The notes: generated by a model not told the origin, from the sequence alone. 64,000 nt of DNA from Lucinisca nassula (GCA_963580285.1 OY757011.1:118921874-118985873), one strand, 5' to 3'; shown: positions 11,701-21,516, numbered from the stretch's first letter. Numbers and translations: made by a program.

Positions 11701-14700
11701 AGCTCAGTGAGCATCATGTTATCCAACTTAGCTATCATGACATAAGCATGGCATTGCTCCTGATAAGAGGCAATGTCAAGTTTTCCTATTTCTTAATAGA
11801 TTCATATACCGTAAACAATACTAAAAATTCGGACACCTTGAGGACTTGCTGTAATTCTCCAAAAATTTTAACAAGTTTGTTTCACGATGCTGCATGGAGT
11901 CCAAAAGATACAAACGGAATGGCAAACCGTGTACATCCTGATAAATCTTATCTATGTCTGCACTGTTTGCTTAGGCCTATCTGTCCCAATACTTAGGATC
12001 ATTACGGTACTGTAGGTTCTTGTTAGAAGTGATTCTAACAAGTACCCATAAAATGTGTTTCAATTGGGAAATTAGAACAATTATCCCCAACTTATCTTCA
12101 TTACTGCTTACATTTCTTTAACATCATATCGTTGTATTACTATTAATGCAAATACGGCCATAAGTAAATATATTTAAACCAAATTTCAGATCAAAGAGGT
12201 AAAATGCATTGTTGTTTCCCATTTTCATTCTCCTGATTTGTTAATGTTATTTTTGTTAGTTTCCAGTAAGTGAATTTACTTACTGAAGTTGCATGTAATA
12301 ATGTCTTTTGTCTCAAAAGAACATATTGGACATATGCTTACCCTGATCAGGAACTGGATATTGCTTACAGGTTATCTGCATGATCAAAGTTTTATAATTT
12401 TCGACTACAGCACAACATTGTTGTTGGGGTCCAAACATAGCTCCAGATAAGGCGTTGGGGTCCAAACATAGCTCCAGATAAGGCGTTTGGTACCAAACAT
12501 AGCTCCAGATAAGGCGTTTGGGTCCAAACATAGCTCCAGATAAGGCGTTTGGGTCCAAACATAGCTCCAGATAAGGCGTTTGGGTCCAAACATAGCTCCA
12601 GATAAGGCGTTTGGGTCCAAACATAGCTCCAGATAAGGCGTTTGGGTCCAAACATAGCTCCAGATAAGGCGTTGGGGTCCAAACATAGCTCCAGATAAGG
12701 CGTTGGGGTCCAAACATAGCTCCAGATAAGGCGTTTTTTTGTTTGTTTTCATCAAAACATGCTGTGGGTATTCATTAGAAGCGCCTCACCTCTGATATTG
12801 TTCTTATTTCTGCAAGAAATGTTGTGGGTATTCATTAGAATCACCTCACCGCTGATATTTTTATATCTGCAAGAAAACATGTTGTGGGTATTCATTAGAA
12901 GCGCCTCATTTCGAAAATGGTGTTATAAGGGGGTTAAAGTGTCTTTTTAGTCAACAAGATTGTTTATGTGGACAGGTTTTGCAACAATTTTTTGTTCAAA
13001 TTTAAAAAACAGAAAAAAGGATAAATAGAAAAACTATATTGAAGTTTGATGCATTCAGACACCTGGGTTTAATATTACCTAACCTTGACAAATTCATCTT
13101 GAAAATGAATTTTTCAAGATCGTGCAAAGATGACCTATTATTGTAAGCATTTCCACTTTCCTAACGTTGTTTCCCTTTTAACCCATTGCATGCTGGAAAC
13201 TCCTGAAGGCGTACCTTGGCAAACAGTGCAGACCCAGATCTGCGGCATCTGATCAGGGCCTGCACTATTTGCTAACAGAATTTTCTGTCAAAAATAGAAT
13301 AAAAATGAAAGAAAAATGGGCCTGATACCCCTTACATGACAAATGGACTTTTCCAACATATAGCAATGGAAGAGTCCTTTATTGTACAATGGGTTAAAAT
13401 TGGCCACTTATGTTGGCTTTGTATTCATTCACCAGAAAACAGGGCTTGACATTTATTTCATACTAGTGTCCACACTTTTGCCTGCCCCATTATAGTACAG
13501 AGTTTATATTTGATATTGTTGTAGCTTTTAGGGTTTTGTTCTGTTTGGAGTTTAACTGCCCAGTCAACACTACTAAGGTCATAATTATCAAGTTGTTCAG
13601 TTTTTACTTGGCCACACTTGTCCTGGGCAGGCAGCATTTGAGCAGTACAGTGCACATTCTTTTGCCAGAAACTGACAGCTTGCCTTTTTAAATCAGCTGA
13701 AGGGAGAGAATGACTATGGAAAGGAAATGATTTTATGACCAATCTCCATGAAAGAATGTTGTTGACCTGGCAGGTATAGCCAACTGAGCTACCCAGGCAG
13801 GCATAAAACAGGCCTGAAAATACTGCTTTCTTGCCTTCATAAGATTGGCCCCAGCCCATTGGGGCTTGGAAAAATAGATTGGGCTGCATGATGCTGCCAC
13901 CCGGAGCTGAAACTGAACGCACATGAAAACTGGTAAACAGCTTAGAAGGTCTAAGCCTGCCCAGGCAAAGTGGTGCGAGTCAGACCTTCCATGCATTGGT
14001 TTCATTGGGCCGCAGGGCTTCAGAGGTCATTTCATCTGAATGTCGGGTAAAAGTCCCCCCAAAATTGGAATCATCATCTCCAAAATGACTTAAATAGTGT
14101 AGGGACGTTAACCCTCATATCAAACAAAACTGGTTAGCCCCTTATGTATAAGCCTTGCCAGGAAAAATGTGGTTGAGCAAACAGACCAGCTCATTTTTTG
14201 GACCTAAATAGTGTTGACTTTGTAGATAAACTCCAATTAAACCTTGCTAAAAGGAAGAATTTGCTCCTGAGGAGTAGATTCTTTCCTTCGTTGACCCCTT
14301 TTTACAGAATGGCTGGGTTTAACACAACGCAAATTGGAAGTCGCAAAAGTACCGTAAAAATTCGGCTATAAGGCGATTCGGCTATAAGACGGGACCCCCT
14401 TTTCAATTTTTCTAAGGTGGGACTTTGCTTATACTCTTTTATAAGACGGGTCAAATTTTTGTCATATCTGTCGGGGCCTATCTGCTACTGCAAGATGCCA
14501 TTTAGAAGTGAGAATTCGGCCTTTTTTTGTCAGAAAACCCTTCTACTTACCCCTAACATGGCTTTGTTTATGTCTGTTGACATTCTGTGTCTTCGTTTGT
14601 GAGAGTTACAAAGAGAGACAACTCTTATTGAATCTGAATAGGTAGTTCTATTAAGCGTTGGGAAAAGGGGTAAATTTAATTCCATCCAATTTGTTGCAGC

Positions 14701-17700
14701 TTTTCTATAAGTAACTGAACTTTTTTTATCGGGGAACACAACACCTTGCTATTCAGATTCAGAACCAACGCCCCAGCTACCACAAAATAGCGGGCAAACG
14801 TCCGGCCGATACGTCATATCGCTGTCGGCCCAGTACATGCTTTGCTGGCTACACAGACGCCTATTTAATAGACGACAGGACTGACATTCATTTCCCGGCT
14901 TCCCGGGACAAGACCGAAATCGGCCCGGCCAGGTGCACTTTGACCTTATGACGCCCGGTCTGGCAAGTGCAAAAAAGTCGTCTACAACTGTCAGTCTTTT
15001 TGAGTCCTTAAATCCGGTAAAACTAGACCAGTAAGTAAATCGCAATAATTGCTGCACTGTCAATTTAGAGAAAAACCATCTGTGTATTTATTACGGTTCA
15101 AGTATGACACTTTTGTTAATCCCTGTCATATAATTGCCACCCTTCGGTGCGTGTCGATAAGGTATGAAAATATGGTCAAATTATGTCTCTTATTTGCGTT
15201 TATTCTCCAATCATAAAATTTAATCCTCAATCAATGTGAAAATGATTTAATCGTTTCTCAGACAGCTTGCTACATCTAACGGTAGATTTTTGCATAATAA
15301 AAATGGACTATTCTACGATCTCATGAATGGTTATGTTTTGGCGCCAAATAGCAGACGTGGGGCTGGAAAAGTCGAACGCTGTTGTTGGTTATTAACACGG
15401 AGCTTCTGGGGATAATTCGGGAGCTGTGCAAAGGGCTGGTTTTCTATCCACCTCTATTCACAGCCGTTAAGCTATCGAGAAAATATTTTTTACCGGTTCC
15501 TAACGTTTTTTTTTAATGAAAGAGATACACACAATGACATTAAACACGTGTTGGGGTGCTGGCGTCGGATAACGTCATTTTCCCATGCGTGCAGAAAAAT
15601 GGTAGCAGTGGTTGTGGGCGGCGATTTATATCAATTCAAAAATCACCGATCGACATTTTCCGTATGTCTGGTCTTTGCCGGACATTGCCGGAAAAAAGCC
15701 TGCAGTCCATGACCTCAGCTATAAGTCGGGGTCATTTTTGGGGGCTCATTTTGGAGGGAAAAATCCTCGTTTTATAGCCGGATTTTTACGGTAGTCTCTT
15801 TTACTTCTTGTTTTTTTTTTTTATGAAAAAAAAGAAGATATAAAGTGTTCAGTGTATTTATTTGGAGTTTGATTTGTTTCTTTAACCTTTTTTGTACCAA
15901 ATGGAATCTTCCTTCTTATTTTTAGCAGGAGGGGTGTCAGGTTGTGTTTTCATCAAAATTTATTTGGAAAATGATTTAACTTTTAGCAAGCAAAGTTAGC
16001 AAACATTGTAGGCCCTGATCAGACATCGCATTTTGCGGCATCTGATCTGGGCCTGCACTGTTTGCCCGGGTACCCGTTTTTCGGTGTCTGGTACAAAATG
16101 GGTTAATATTGGCTAGTAAAGTTTGAAAAGAGCTAATATGTATTTTAGCCAATTTTGTACCAGAAACCCTAGAATGTATAATTGTCCAACAGTGCAGGCC
16201 CCTATCAGACTACGCAGGGTGCTGTGTCTGATCAGGGCCTACAGTGTTTATAAAAAGTTCAGCCCATCGCGCAAAGATGCCTTTATAGTTTTGACCCCCT
16301 TGAACCCCACTTTTATATAGTAAAACTGGGGTTTACATGGTAAACCTTATTTTTCTTATTTCTGTTGTAAAATATAGATTGTTGTTACTCGTTCTAAAAT
16401 AAAGATTACAACTGCCTTGGTGAGGTGGTTCTAATATGTACCCATATTTTGAGCAGAAATAAGAAAAAATATCGCAATTTTTTCATCTTAAATTTTTCAT
16501 TTTTACTGCGGTAAAATTTACAATGTATTTGCATAGGCGTATTTTCGTAATGATTTTCCAAGTAAATTTTGAAGAAAACAACCCGACACCACTAAATTTT
16601 GGAATGGACATCTGCTATGTATAAGGAGGAATATTCCATTTGGTACAAAAAGTGTAACTAGATGCCTATTTTTCCCTTAGCTTGCTTCTTCTTGTTTATC
16701 AATTGCTAGTGCTATTTTTCCCTTAGCTTGCGTTATGCTTGTTATTCCCTCGCAACTACATTGTGACTGGGATATAGCATCTGTGCCGTGCATCCATGTG
16801 TGTGTTAGTGTGTGTGTGTGTTAGTGTGTGTCTGTCCGGAACCTTGTGGACACGATAGAAGTCAAAGTTTTCATCGTAGAAGCTTCAAACCTTCCAAAAA
16901 TGATCCCCATGGAAAGACGATGACCCTAATGATTTTCAAGGTCAAGGGTCAAAGGTCAAGGTTACAATGGCCTTGACATTTAAAACCTTGTGAACAGGAT
17001 AGAAGATAAACGGATCATCCTAGAATCTTTAAACCTTCCACAAATGTTCCCCATGTTAAGACAATGAACCCTATAGATTTTCAAGATGAAGGGTCAATGG
17101 TCAAGGTCACAATGAACTTGACCTTACAAATCTTGTGAACAGGATAGAAGACACAGTTATCCTCGTAGAAGCTTCAAACCTTCCACAAATGTTCCCCTTG
17201 GAAAGACGATGAACCCTATTGATTTTCAGGGTGAAAGGACAAGGTCACAATGAACTGGACCTTAAAAACCTTGTGAACAGGATAGAAGACAGTTATCCTT
17301 GTAGAAGCTTCAAAACTTCATGGAAAGACGATGAACCCTATTGATTTTCAGGGTCAAAGGTTAAGGTCACAGTGAACTTGACCTTTAAAACCTTGTGAAC
17401 AGGATAAGGTAATCTATAGTGTCTAATATGTCCAACATATTCAGACTGGATTTAGATGTTGATGAATGGTATGCAGTTGCGAGGGGATGCTATGCTTGCT
17501 TTGCCTTGTTTATCAAGTGTTAGTGCTATTTTTCCCTTAGCTTGCTTTATGCTTGTTTATCAATTGTTAGTGCTATTATTCCCTTAGCTTGCTTTATGCT
17601 TGTTTATCAGTTGTTAGTGCTATTTTTCCCTTAGCTTGCTTTATGCTTGTTTATCAGTTGTTAGTGCTATTTTTCCCTTAGCTTGCTTTATGCTTGTTTA

Positions 17701-20700
17701 TCAGTTGTTAGTGCTTCGAGCTGTTTGAGGGAACGGCTGCACTTTTGGTGAAGAATCGCAACAGTTCCTTGTCAGTAATGGTGTACTGTTAGAGACACAG
17801 CGATTTCTTACCTTTAGACAAGTTGTCTGTCAGGGCTTGGAGAAATAGATCGGTCTGCATGGTGCTTCCACGTAGAGCTGAATCTGACCACACATGAGTA
17901 CTGGTAAATGGCTTAGAAGGACTAAGCCTGCCCAGGCAAAGCGATGTGAGTCAGATTGTCTAATGCATATAAGCCTTCTGATTTCATTGGGCAGCAGGGC
18001 TTGAGATGTCATATCACCTCAATATTGGGTAAAAGTCACACAAAATTGAAAGCAACATCTCCAGAATGACCTAAATAGTGTTGATGAGGATGTTAAGTAG
18101 AAGTAAAACAAAGATCAGGAATTGATACAATTAACTTACTCCACCCATAAAAGACACCAAAGGGAAAGAAATACAAACATTAAGCGACCAGACCATAATG
18201 GAAACCTAAACAAAGGAAGGCCATAAGGACAGTTACTTTCCCACAAAATGGCCATATGGCCATCCAAAACCAAAAGACACAAGTGATACACACAGTAAGT
18301 AACAAACAACAACATAAATAAATCGCCACAGAAGAGCCGCCTTGGAACGGTCAGTGGAAGATTTCCACTGGGGGGCTTAAATCGATTTTACGTGGCCACA
18401 ATCCTCGCCCTTACTTCCGTCGCGATTTAGACAAATAATTTGTTTAGTCCGCATGAAGGCCTCCTAACTCACCAGTGCAACATCTCCGTGAACACAAAAA
18501 TCAAAGAACCACAGAGGTGAGACAATGGTGAGGACTCGACAGCAAGAAACCACTGAAATGCTGGAGCAAAAGAAAACCAACAGTTAGACTCCGATGAGCC
18601 CGACCAGAGAACCTCATTTCAAACAAAAACTAGTTGTCTCCCTTGAATGCAGGAAGGCAAACAAAAAGTTGCCTACCTTATGAATCAAACCACTGTCAGC
18701 ACTGGTGGGTCAGTTGTCTCTGAATTTAGGCTGGAAGAATATCCCAGATTGATATAGTAACTTCGGGTTGATTGATAAAGAATTGATTAAAAAAAGTGCA
18801 TCTGTTCCCCTGAAATACTTATGCTATTTTTCCCTTTTGTTTTGTTTCGCACTTCCATTTGAAATTGTTTTTTTTCCTATTTTCATTTTACATTGTTTTA
18901 TGCATCACTTAATGAGCTTGCAGTCGGCGAAATATAAAAAATAAGTTGCAAGTTAGTTTTAGGTGCAGCTAAAATTTAGATATGAAAATTTATATTTTCT
19001 TTTCTAAGATTCTCTGTTTAGATGCATTATACGCAGTGAAATGTGCCGTAAACCACAGGTTTATAACATTTTGAGACATAGATCTGTGCAGTACAGCATG
19101 GTCAATTGATTTTTCAGTTGGTTTTCATTGTCTCAATATGTACAATCGAGATTCAGTTGACCATCATGCTTGTCTTCAATGAAGATTTGTTCAAGTTAGG
19201 AGTACTTTGAGCCACTGAGGCTTTCTTATAATGTTATTACGATAACACACCCATGTGACATAACGCATTTTTTCACATCTCCAAAATGGTTAGTTATCTG
19301 ATCAAAATAAGTCCTACTTTTCTTATATATAGTGCAAACATAGGTTGCGGGGGCTCATTAGAACTGCCTCATTGAGTAACAAGTACCCACCACCTATGTA
19401 TTGGAGCAGAAATAAGTAAAATAATGTATACCCCATAAACCCCAGTTTTCTATATATAGTGGGGTCTTCCTTACACAGACTTGTTAGCATAATGTCAGGT
19501 CAGAAGGCCAAATGGGAATAAGTTGTTTTAATGTTTGAATTGAGGTTTAACATCCCCATCAACACTATAGACCATTTTGGAGACTTTGCTTGCTATGAAA
19601 TAATTCGAGAATACCTCTCCGATCTTCTGTTAAATATGATTGCACATCATACAGAACATCATGATAAAACAAGAAAGAAAAAACTTCCTACATTATCGCT
19701 TATCCATGCTGTTCATGACACCAACCCATCAGGGCTTGGAAGAAATAGATGGGCTGCATGATGCTTTTACGCAGAGCTGAAACTGACAGCATAAGAGTAC
19801 TGGTAAACCGCTTAGAGGATCCAAGCCTGCCAAGGCAAAGCGGTGCGAGTCGGACCATGCTTATAAACCCTGCTGGTTTAATTGGACAACAGAGCTTGAG
19901 ATGTCATTTCATCTCAATGTTGGGTAAAAGTCCCACAAAATTGGAAGCAACATCTCCAAAATGACCTATACAGTGTTGTCGGGGATGTTAAACCTCAATT
20001 CAAACAAACAAACAAATCATGACAACCACTACTTTTGCAGACAGTGTGGATCCAGCCATCTGATCAGGATCTACACTGTTTGACATTCAGTTTGTGAATT
20101 TGCAGGACTCAATTACATCAAATAATCTGATTGGTTAACCCTTCTCTTGCTGAATATTCAGTTTAGCCACACCCTTTTCTGACTTTGAACCAATCAGATT
20201 ACTTGATGTAATTTATTCCTACAAATTCATAAACTGAATGTCAAACAGTGTAGATCCTGATCAGATGGCTTCTTCAGAAGCCATCTGATCTGGATCTACA
20301 CTGTTTGCAAAGATAGGGGTTGTAGTGAACAGCAGGATAAGGGTTAAAAGTGAGAATTAGGTGTGGCTAAATTAATTGTTCTGACAGCAGGATAGGGGTT
20401 AATATTTATTGTTATCTGGGGCTATTGAAAGATATGCAAAGGGACTCGCAAACAAGCAGAAATCAGCAGTGTTCGAGCCATTGAGGCAGGCCTTATATAT
20501 TGCTGGCATTTACAGGATTTCAGGCTTTTGGAGCTTTAATTTTTTTTATATTTCAGGCTTCAGATTTTGATTTTTCTTCCATTATTTTGTTAAAAATTAT
20601 CATTGAACCCTTATCCTGCAAAATGAATTTATTGAGAGCACCAATTTCTGGCTACCAGTCAATCAAATTACTTGATAAGGTCACAAACTGCATTACAAGC

Positions 20701-21516
20701 AGTGTAGATCCTGATCAGATGGAAGCCATATGATCTGGATCAGCACTGTTTGTAAAGGTAATGATTATAGTGTTAAGCAGGATAAGGGTTAAGACTGCAA
20801 AGTCAGGCCTTTCAGGCATAGAAAGGCTTTGTCAGTATGCGGCCTGTTGAGGTTCATCTGCAGTCTCTCAAACTAGACAAGCCCATTTTCCGTTAAAGGG
20901 ATGTAATACCAGATTGAAAGGTATCAGTACTAAATACAAGTACTCCTAATACACTGCAACTCCATTTTAACTGTTCGTTACAACATGGTTGTGGATATAA
21001 CACGGTTTCAAGATGGATCCCAAAAATGTATAATTCATATAGAAAAAATGACCATGGTCATTTTTCTATATAATCTATACATTTTTGTTTGGATATACTC
21101 GGATGTTTAACCGTTTTTGCACCAAATGGAATCTTCCTCCTTATATATGGCAGGTGTTCATTTCGACATTTAGGGGTGACAGGTTTTGTTACCTTTAAAA
21201 TTTATTTGGAAAATAGCTGAACGTTGTGCAAATAACGTTGGCTCTGAACAGATGCCGCATTATGCGGCATCTGACCTGGGTCTGTACTGTTTGCCAGGGT
21301 ACACTTTCTGCTTTGGATCCCATTAATAGTGTTATAAAGCGGCTGTGGTGTATTGGCTTCTTTGGCAAAATTGGACTTTGATATTCAGATTCCTTCTTGT
21401 GAAGGTAGAGTATGTAAGTTGTCTTTGGTGTGATAATTAAGGCTTTTTTATTCCAGGTTGAAGATGATGACGATGACCTTGGTGATGATGATATTGTAGA
21501 TGAGGATGATGATTAG
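2488..21516 (+). CDS. USO1: USO1/p115 vesicle-tethering factor, C-terminal part (gene span of four joined exons)
   Basis: The joined exons 2488-2706, 4434-4595, 9951-10112 and 21457-21516 give about 200 residues of almost continuous heptad-type coiled coil ending in an acidic tail of 19 residues. In the USO1/p115 family an N-terminal armadillo head is followed by a long coiled coil and an acidic C terminus. The protein tethers COPI and COPII vesicles to the Golgi through golgins and SNAREs. The diagnostic piece is the LADQDTKIDKFKARLKELGQ segment at the end of the third exon, followed by the Asp/Glu tail, which matches the family's C-terminal order. All junctions are phase 0 with GT/AG borders. 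The head and first coiled coils must lie upstream of position 1. Introns are 1.7, 5.4 and 11.3 kb and mostly mobile elements. A skipped extra phase-0 exon cannot be excluded. Confidence 0.88.
2747..3136. mobile_element. TA-flanked MITE, family H (cagtcaaccctc ends)
   Basis: TIRs cagtcaaccctctttatacc and (inverted) cagacggccctcg, with TA beside the left end, plus an internal hairpin with gaatcgcctcactgaggcgattc. Two more copies lie at 24238-24616 and 55493-55880. The TIR style resembles pogo/Tc1-type MITEs. Confidence 0.65.
3161..3392 (+). mobile_element. SINE-1, degraded copy
   Basis: Contains ggcctccagggcctggtggg, tctcaccgctgcag, caggtggtttttct and a poly(A) tail, aligned in order with the better copy at 1817-2056. 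Many substitutions. Confidence 0.6.
3432..3570. mobile_element. MITE family E, truncated by a SINE
   Basis: Left end ccagttgttcaaaac and right end gctttgaacaac, continued after the SINE as ctggg. Matches the complete palindromic copy at 22166-22409. Confidence 0.5.
3571..3786 (+). mobile_element. SINE-1 inserted in MITE family E
   Basis: Head ggcctccgtggcctagtgg, body with caggtggtttttctcc, tail aaacccaaaccaaaaac. It splits the phrase tttgaacaac/tgggtc of the MITE E end, with a short aacaac duplication. Confidence 0.75.
4225..4409. mobile_element. TTAA MITE, family C, next to USO1 exon b
   Basis: TTAA at 4221-4224, then ggagaatgcatacaccttg. Right end gttcccattcca then TTAA at 4410-4413. Matches the better copies at 46690-46925 and 54268-54497. 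It ends 20 bp before the exon. Confidence 0.65.
4434..4595 (+). CDS. USO1: USO1 exon b (coiled coil)
   Basis: 162 bp, 54 codons, phase 0. The acceptor is cttt-aac-cag ending at 4433 and the donor is gtaagt from 4596. It opens with a Ser/Ala-rich linker (RQSSASANATSSESEAR) and then runs as coiled coil (ISELAADVERLKEEKLHLQD). An AG two bases further in (4434-4435) is an alternative but would break the phase. Confidence 0.85.
4614..4890 (-). mobile_element. SINE-4 copy
   Basis: In minus orientation it reads cggcccccgcccatcagggc ... aaaattggaggcaacgtctc ... to a tail like gttgatggggatgtcaaa. One of about ten copies of a ~290-bp family in this window. The ORF at 4838-5029 comes from it. Confidence 0.7.
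5126..5430 (-). mobile_element. SINE-4 copy
   Basis: Full-length relative of the copy at 4614, from tttgtttgatttgaggttta to cctgatggggcgggggccg. Confidence 0.75.
5971..6273 (-). mobile_element. SINE-3, tRNA-derived
   Basis: On the minus strand it begins ctggtctaagtagctcagtc (A-box-like), then gatgcgggttctatacc (B-box-like). The body has gaaattgtcagtttctggcg and the tail gtgtcgactgggccgttaaa. Other copies are at 13533, 26706, 38131 and 61680. Confidence 0.7.
6300..8867 (+). mobile_element. Helentron-like element with tandem cores and a 658-bp duplication
   Basis: Starts agctcacctgagccgaaggc, followed by gtccgtcg runs and ccacactttcaaag. The interior repeats a core containing cttcattcttgcagataac and gttcgattttgggc. 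About 6680-7340 and 7338-7998 are near-identical at an offset of 658 bp, giving two ORFs (6837, 7495) that differ by one residue. No own 3' end was seen before the next element starts. Confidence 0.6.
8868..9480 (+). mobile_element. Helentron-like element with asymmetric terminal inverted repeats
   Basis: 5' end agctcacctgagc. Near the 3' end is its inverse ctcaggtgagc, then the hairpin aggctcattgagcct and terminal cttgtt. This combination marks Helentron-derived non-autonomous elements. It carries two internal core copies with caatgttaaatttt and agctagaag. Confidence 0.7.
9481..9707. other. USO1 intron, nothing recognised
   Basis: AT-rich unique-looking intron sequence. No repeat or exon identified. 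Confidence 0.5.
9720..9939. mobile_element. TTAA MITE, family A', abutting USO1 exon c
   Basis: Left end taacctattgcatgcggg (TTAA degenerate), central palindrome cccagatcagatgcc ... ggcgtctgatcagggcc, then agcaatggaagagtcc and right end cacaatggg-TTAA at 9940-9943. It matches the intact copy at 13182-13393. The exon begins 7 bp later. Confidence 0.7.
9951..10112 (+). CDS. USO1: USO1 exon c (last coiled coil)
   Basis: 162 bp, 54 codons, phase 0. The acceptor is atttcag (9944-9950) and the donor is gtaggc from 10113. It contains the family-typical LLVLLADQDTKIDKFKARLK just before the acidic tail. An upstream ATG at 9882 sits in MITE sequence and is not the start: the reading frame enters from exon b. 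The acceptor lies only 7 bp after the TTAA that closes a MITE, so the polypyrimidine and branch region is largely transposon-derived. Confidence 0.9.
10208..10460 (-). mobile_element. TTAA-type MITE, family F
   Basis: Inverted copy of 2208-2450, with the phrases gaaaaactacatctgaaaatg, gcagactgctcc/ggagcagtctg and gcattttatgggctaaaac. It directly follows exon c. Confidence 0.65.
10461..11016. other. USO1 intron with SINE-3 fragments only
   Basis: 10930-11016 contains cactgattgaagaagggcag and agcatgtgcactatactggt, a SINE-3 fragment. The rest shows no recognisable feature. Confidence 0.45.
11017..11352. mobile_element. TA-type MITE, family G, degraded
   Basis: Left agtagaactttgatggctcg, internal arm gtacacacagcatac, right tattta-agttcgattgta. 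Matches the complete copy at 57709-58052. Confidence 0.55.
11353..12300. other. USO1 intron with a family K MITE remnant
   Basis: About 11811-12010 holds taccgtaaacaatac, gaggacttgctgtaattctc and gtttgcttaggcctatct, which match family K at 63151-63367. The flanks are unrecognised. Confidence 0.45.
12427..12734. repeat. 31-bp tandem repeat, ten copies
   Basis: The unit core is ccaaacatagctccagataa followed by ggcgtt and a g/t-rich spacer. Ten near-perfect copies. Because 31 is not a multiple of three and the unit has no stop on the minus strand, all three minus frames stay open with a 31-residue period. These ORFs are artefacts. Confidence 0.9.
12755..12910. repeat. Short array of three ~60-bp units
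   Basis: The phrase tgttgtgggtattcattaga recurs at about 12760, 12820 and 12880 with cgcctca and tctgcaagaaa between. It is related to the arms of the hairpin MITE family L. Confidence 0.65.
13182..13393. mobile_element. TTAA MITE, family A', intact
   Basis: TTAA-cccattgcatgc at the left and gtacaatggg-TTAA (13394-13397) at the right, giving CCCATTG/CAATGGG inverted ends. Central palindrome with agacccagatc and tctgatcagggcctg. Confidence 0.75.
13533..13802 (-). mobile_element. SINE-3 copy
   Basis: Minus strand: A-box region ctgggtagctcagttggc, then tacctgccaggtcaac, cagtttctggcaaaagaatg, and tail gttgactgggcagttaaac. Confidence 0.7.
13847..14130 (+). mobile_element. SINE-4 copy
   Basis: From cccattggggcttggaaaaa through ctaagcctgcccaggcaaag to a cgttaaccctcatatcaaac tail. 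The ORF at 13458-13922 is its shadow. Confidence 0.7.
14352..15791 (+). mobile_element. 1.44-kb TA-flanked element (ccgtaaaaattcgg ends), copy 1
   Basis: Left TIR ccgtaaaaattcggctataa, right end ttatagccggatttttacgg, TA on both sides (14350-14351 and 15792-15793). A second, inverted copy lies at 40458-41772. No transposase domain was recognised. The 104-residue minus ORF at 14749-15063 is not kept in the other copy, so I do not call it a gene. Confidence 0.75.
15886..16102. mobile_element. TTAA MITE, family A
   Basis: TTAA-ccttttttgtaccaaatgg at the left and ggtacaaaatggg-TTAA at the right, with central palindrome gccctgatcagacatcgc ... gcggcatctgatctgggcc. Confidence 0.75.
16110..16660. other. 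Fragments of MITE families A and L
   Basis: 16140-16260 carries a diverged core palindrome (ggcccctatcagac/tctgatcagggcc), 16400-16460 a family L arm, and 16555-16650 an inverted half of family A ending aatggaatattcc-like. No coding signal. Confidence 0.5.
16744..17510 (+). mobile_element. Helentron-like element with ~125-bp tandem cores inserted in a 47-bp array
   Basis: 5' end attccctcgcaac, inverse gttgcgagggg at 17478-17488, terminal gccttgtt. The interior has a (GT)n-like tract and five cores containing accttgtgaacaggatagaa. Both flanks are units of the same 47-bp tandem repeat and the break falls between two T residues without duplication. Confidence 0.75.
17511..17715. repeat. 47-bp tandem repeat, about four copies (two more at 16670-16743)
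   Basis: The unit contains agtgctatttttcccttagc and ttgctttatgcttgtttatc. The same units lie upstream of the Helentron-like element, so the array pre-dates that insertion. Confidence 0.85.
17829..18092 (+). mobile_element. SINE-4 copy
   Basis: Contains cagggcttggagaaatagat, aagcctgcccaggcaaagcg, gttgatgaggatgttaa. Confidence 0.65.
18095..18790 (-). repeat. Unclassified sequence, possibly a retroelement fragment
   Basis: On the minus strand it is T-rich with a palindromic atggccatatggccat at about 18242 and a G-rich/C-rich patch (ccccccagtggaaatcttcc). Composition differs from neighbours, but no ORF, LTR pair or TIR was found. The class is unknown. Confidence 0.3.
18791..19530. other. USO1 intron, little recognised
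   Basis: AT-rich. 19340-19420 has a family L hairpin remnant (tgggggctcatt... acccaccacctatg). Nothing coding. Confidence 0.4.
19721..20015 (+). mobile_element. SINE-4 copy
   Basis: From ccaacccatcagggcttgga to aaacctcaattcaaacaaac. A 60-bp tail fragment in opposite orientation lies at 19531-19590. ORFs at 19531 and 19749 derive from these. Confidence 0.7.
20139..20343. mobile_element. TTAA MITE, family B
   Basis: TTAA-cccttctcttgctgaat at the left and agcaggataaggg-TTAA at the right. Central palindrome gatcagatggcttc/gaagccatctgatc inside aaacagtgtagatcctg/ggatctacactgttt. A second partial copy precedes it (20036-20134) and another follows (20600-20790). Confidence 0.75.
20952..21350. mobile_element. 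TA MITE family I with a family A MITE nested inside
   Basis: Outer element cactgcaactccattttaac ... gttataaagcggctgtggtg with TA on both sides. At about 21110 it is interrupted at gttTAA by ccgtttttgcaccaaatgg ... gtttgccagggtac, a family A MITE. The copy at 58306-58525 shows the uninterrupted arrangement. Confidence 0.65.
21457..21516 (+). CDS. USO1: USO1 terminal exon (acidic tail and stop)
   Basis: Acceptor ttattccag ends at 21456. 19 codons (VEDDDDDLGDDDIVDEDDD) are followed by TAG at 21514-21516. 15 of 19 residues are Asp or Glu. In p115 this acidic tail is the binding site for GM130 and giantin. It is 11.3 kb from the previous exon. No clear AATAAA was seen close by, and a MITE starts 75 bp after the stop, probably inside the 3' UTR. 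Confidence 0.85.
   Translation, partial: VEDDDDDLGDDDIVDEDDD

Noticed and set aside
12313..12755. Three overlapping minus ORFs of 96-134 codons
   Set aside because: Produced by the stop-free 31-bp tandem repeat. Same peptide cycle in every frame.
13458..13922. 154-codon minus ORF
   Set aside because: Spans SINE-3 and SINE-4 copies. Its peptide pieces recur wherever those SINEs occur.
14749..15063. 104-codon minus ORF with many Cys in the 1.44-kb element
   Set aside because: The homologous part of copy 2 (about 41180-41480) does not keep the frame, and no known domain is recognisable.
14400..15791. Long terminal repeats of a retrovirus-like element
   Set aside because: The termini are inverted, not direct, with TA flanks, and there is no gag-pol-like coding.
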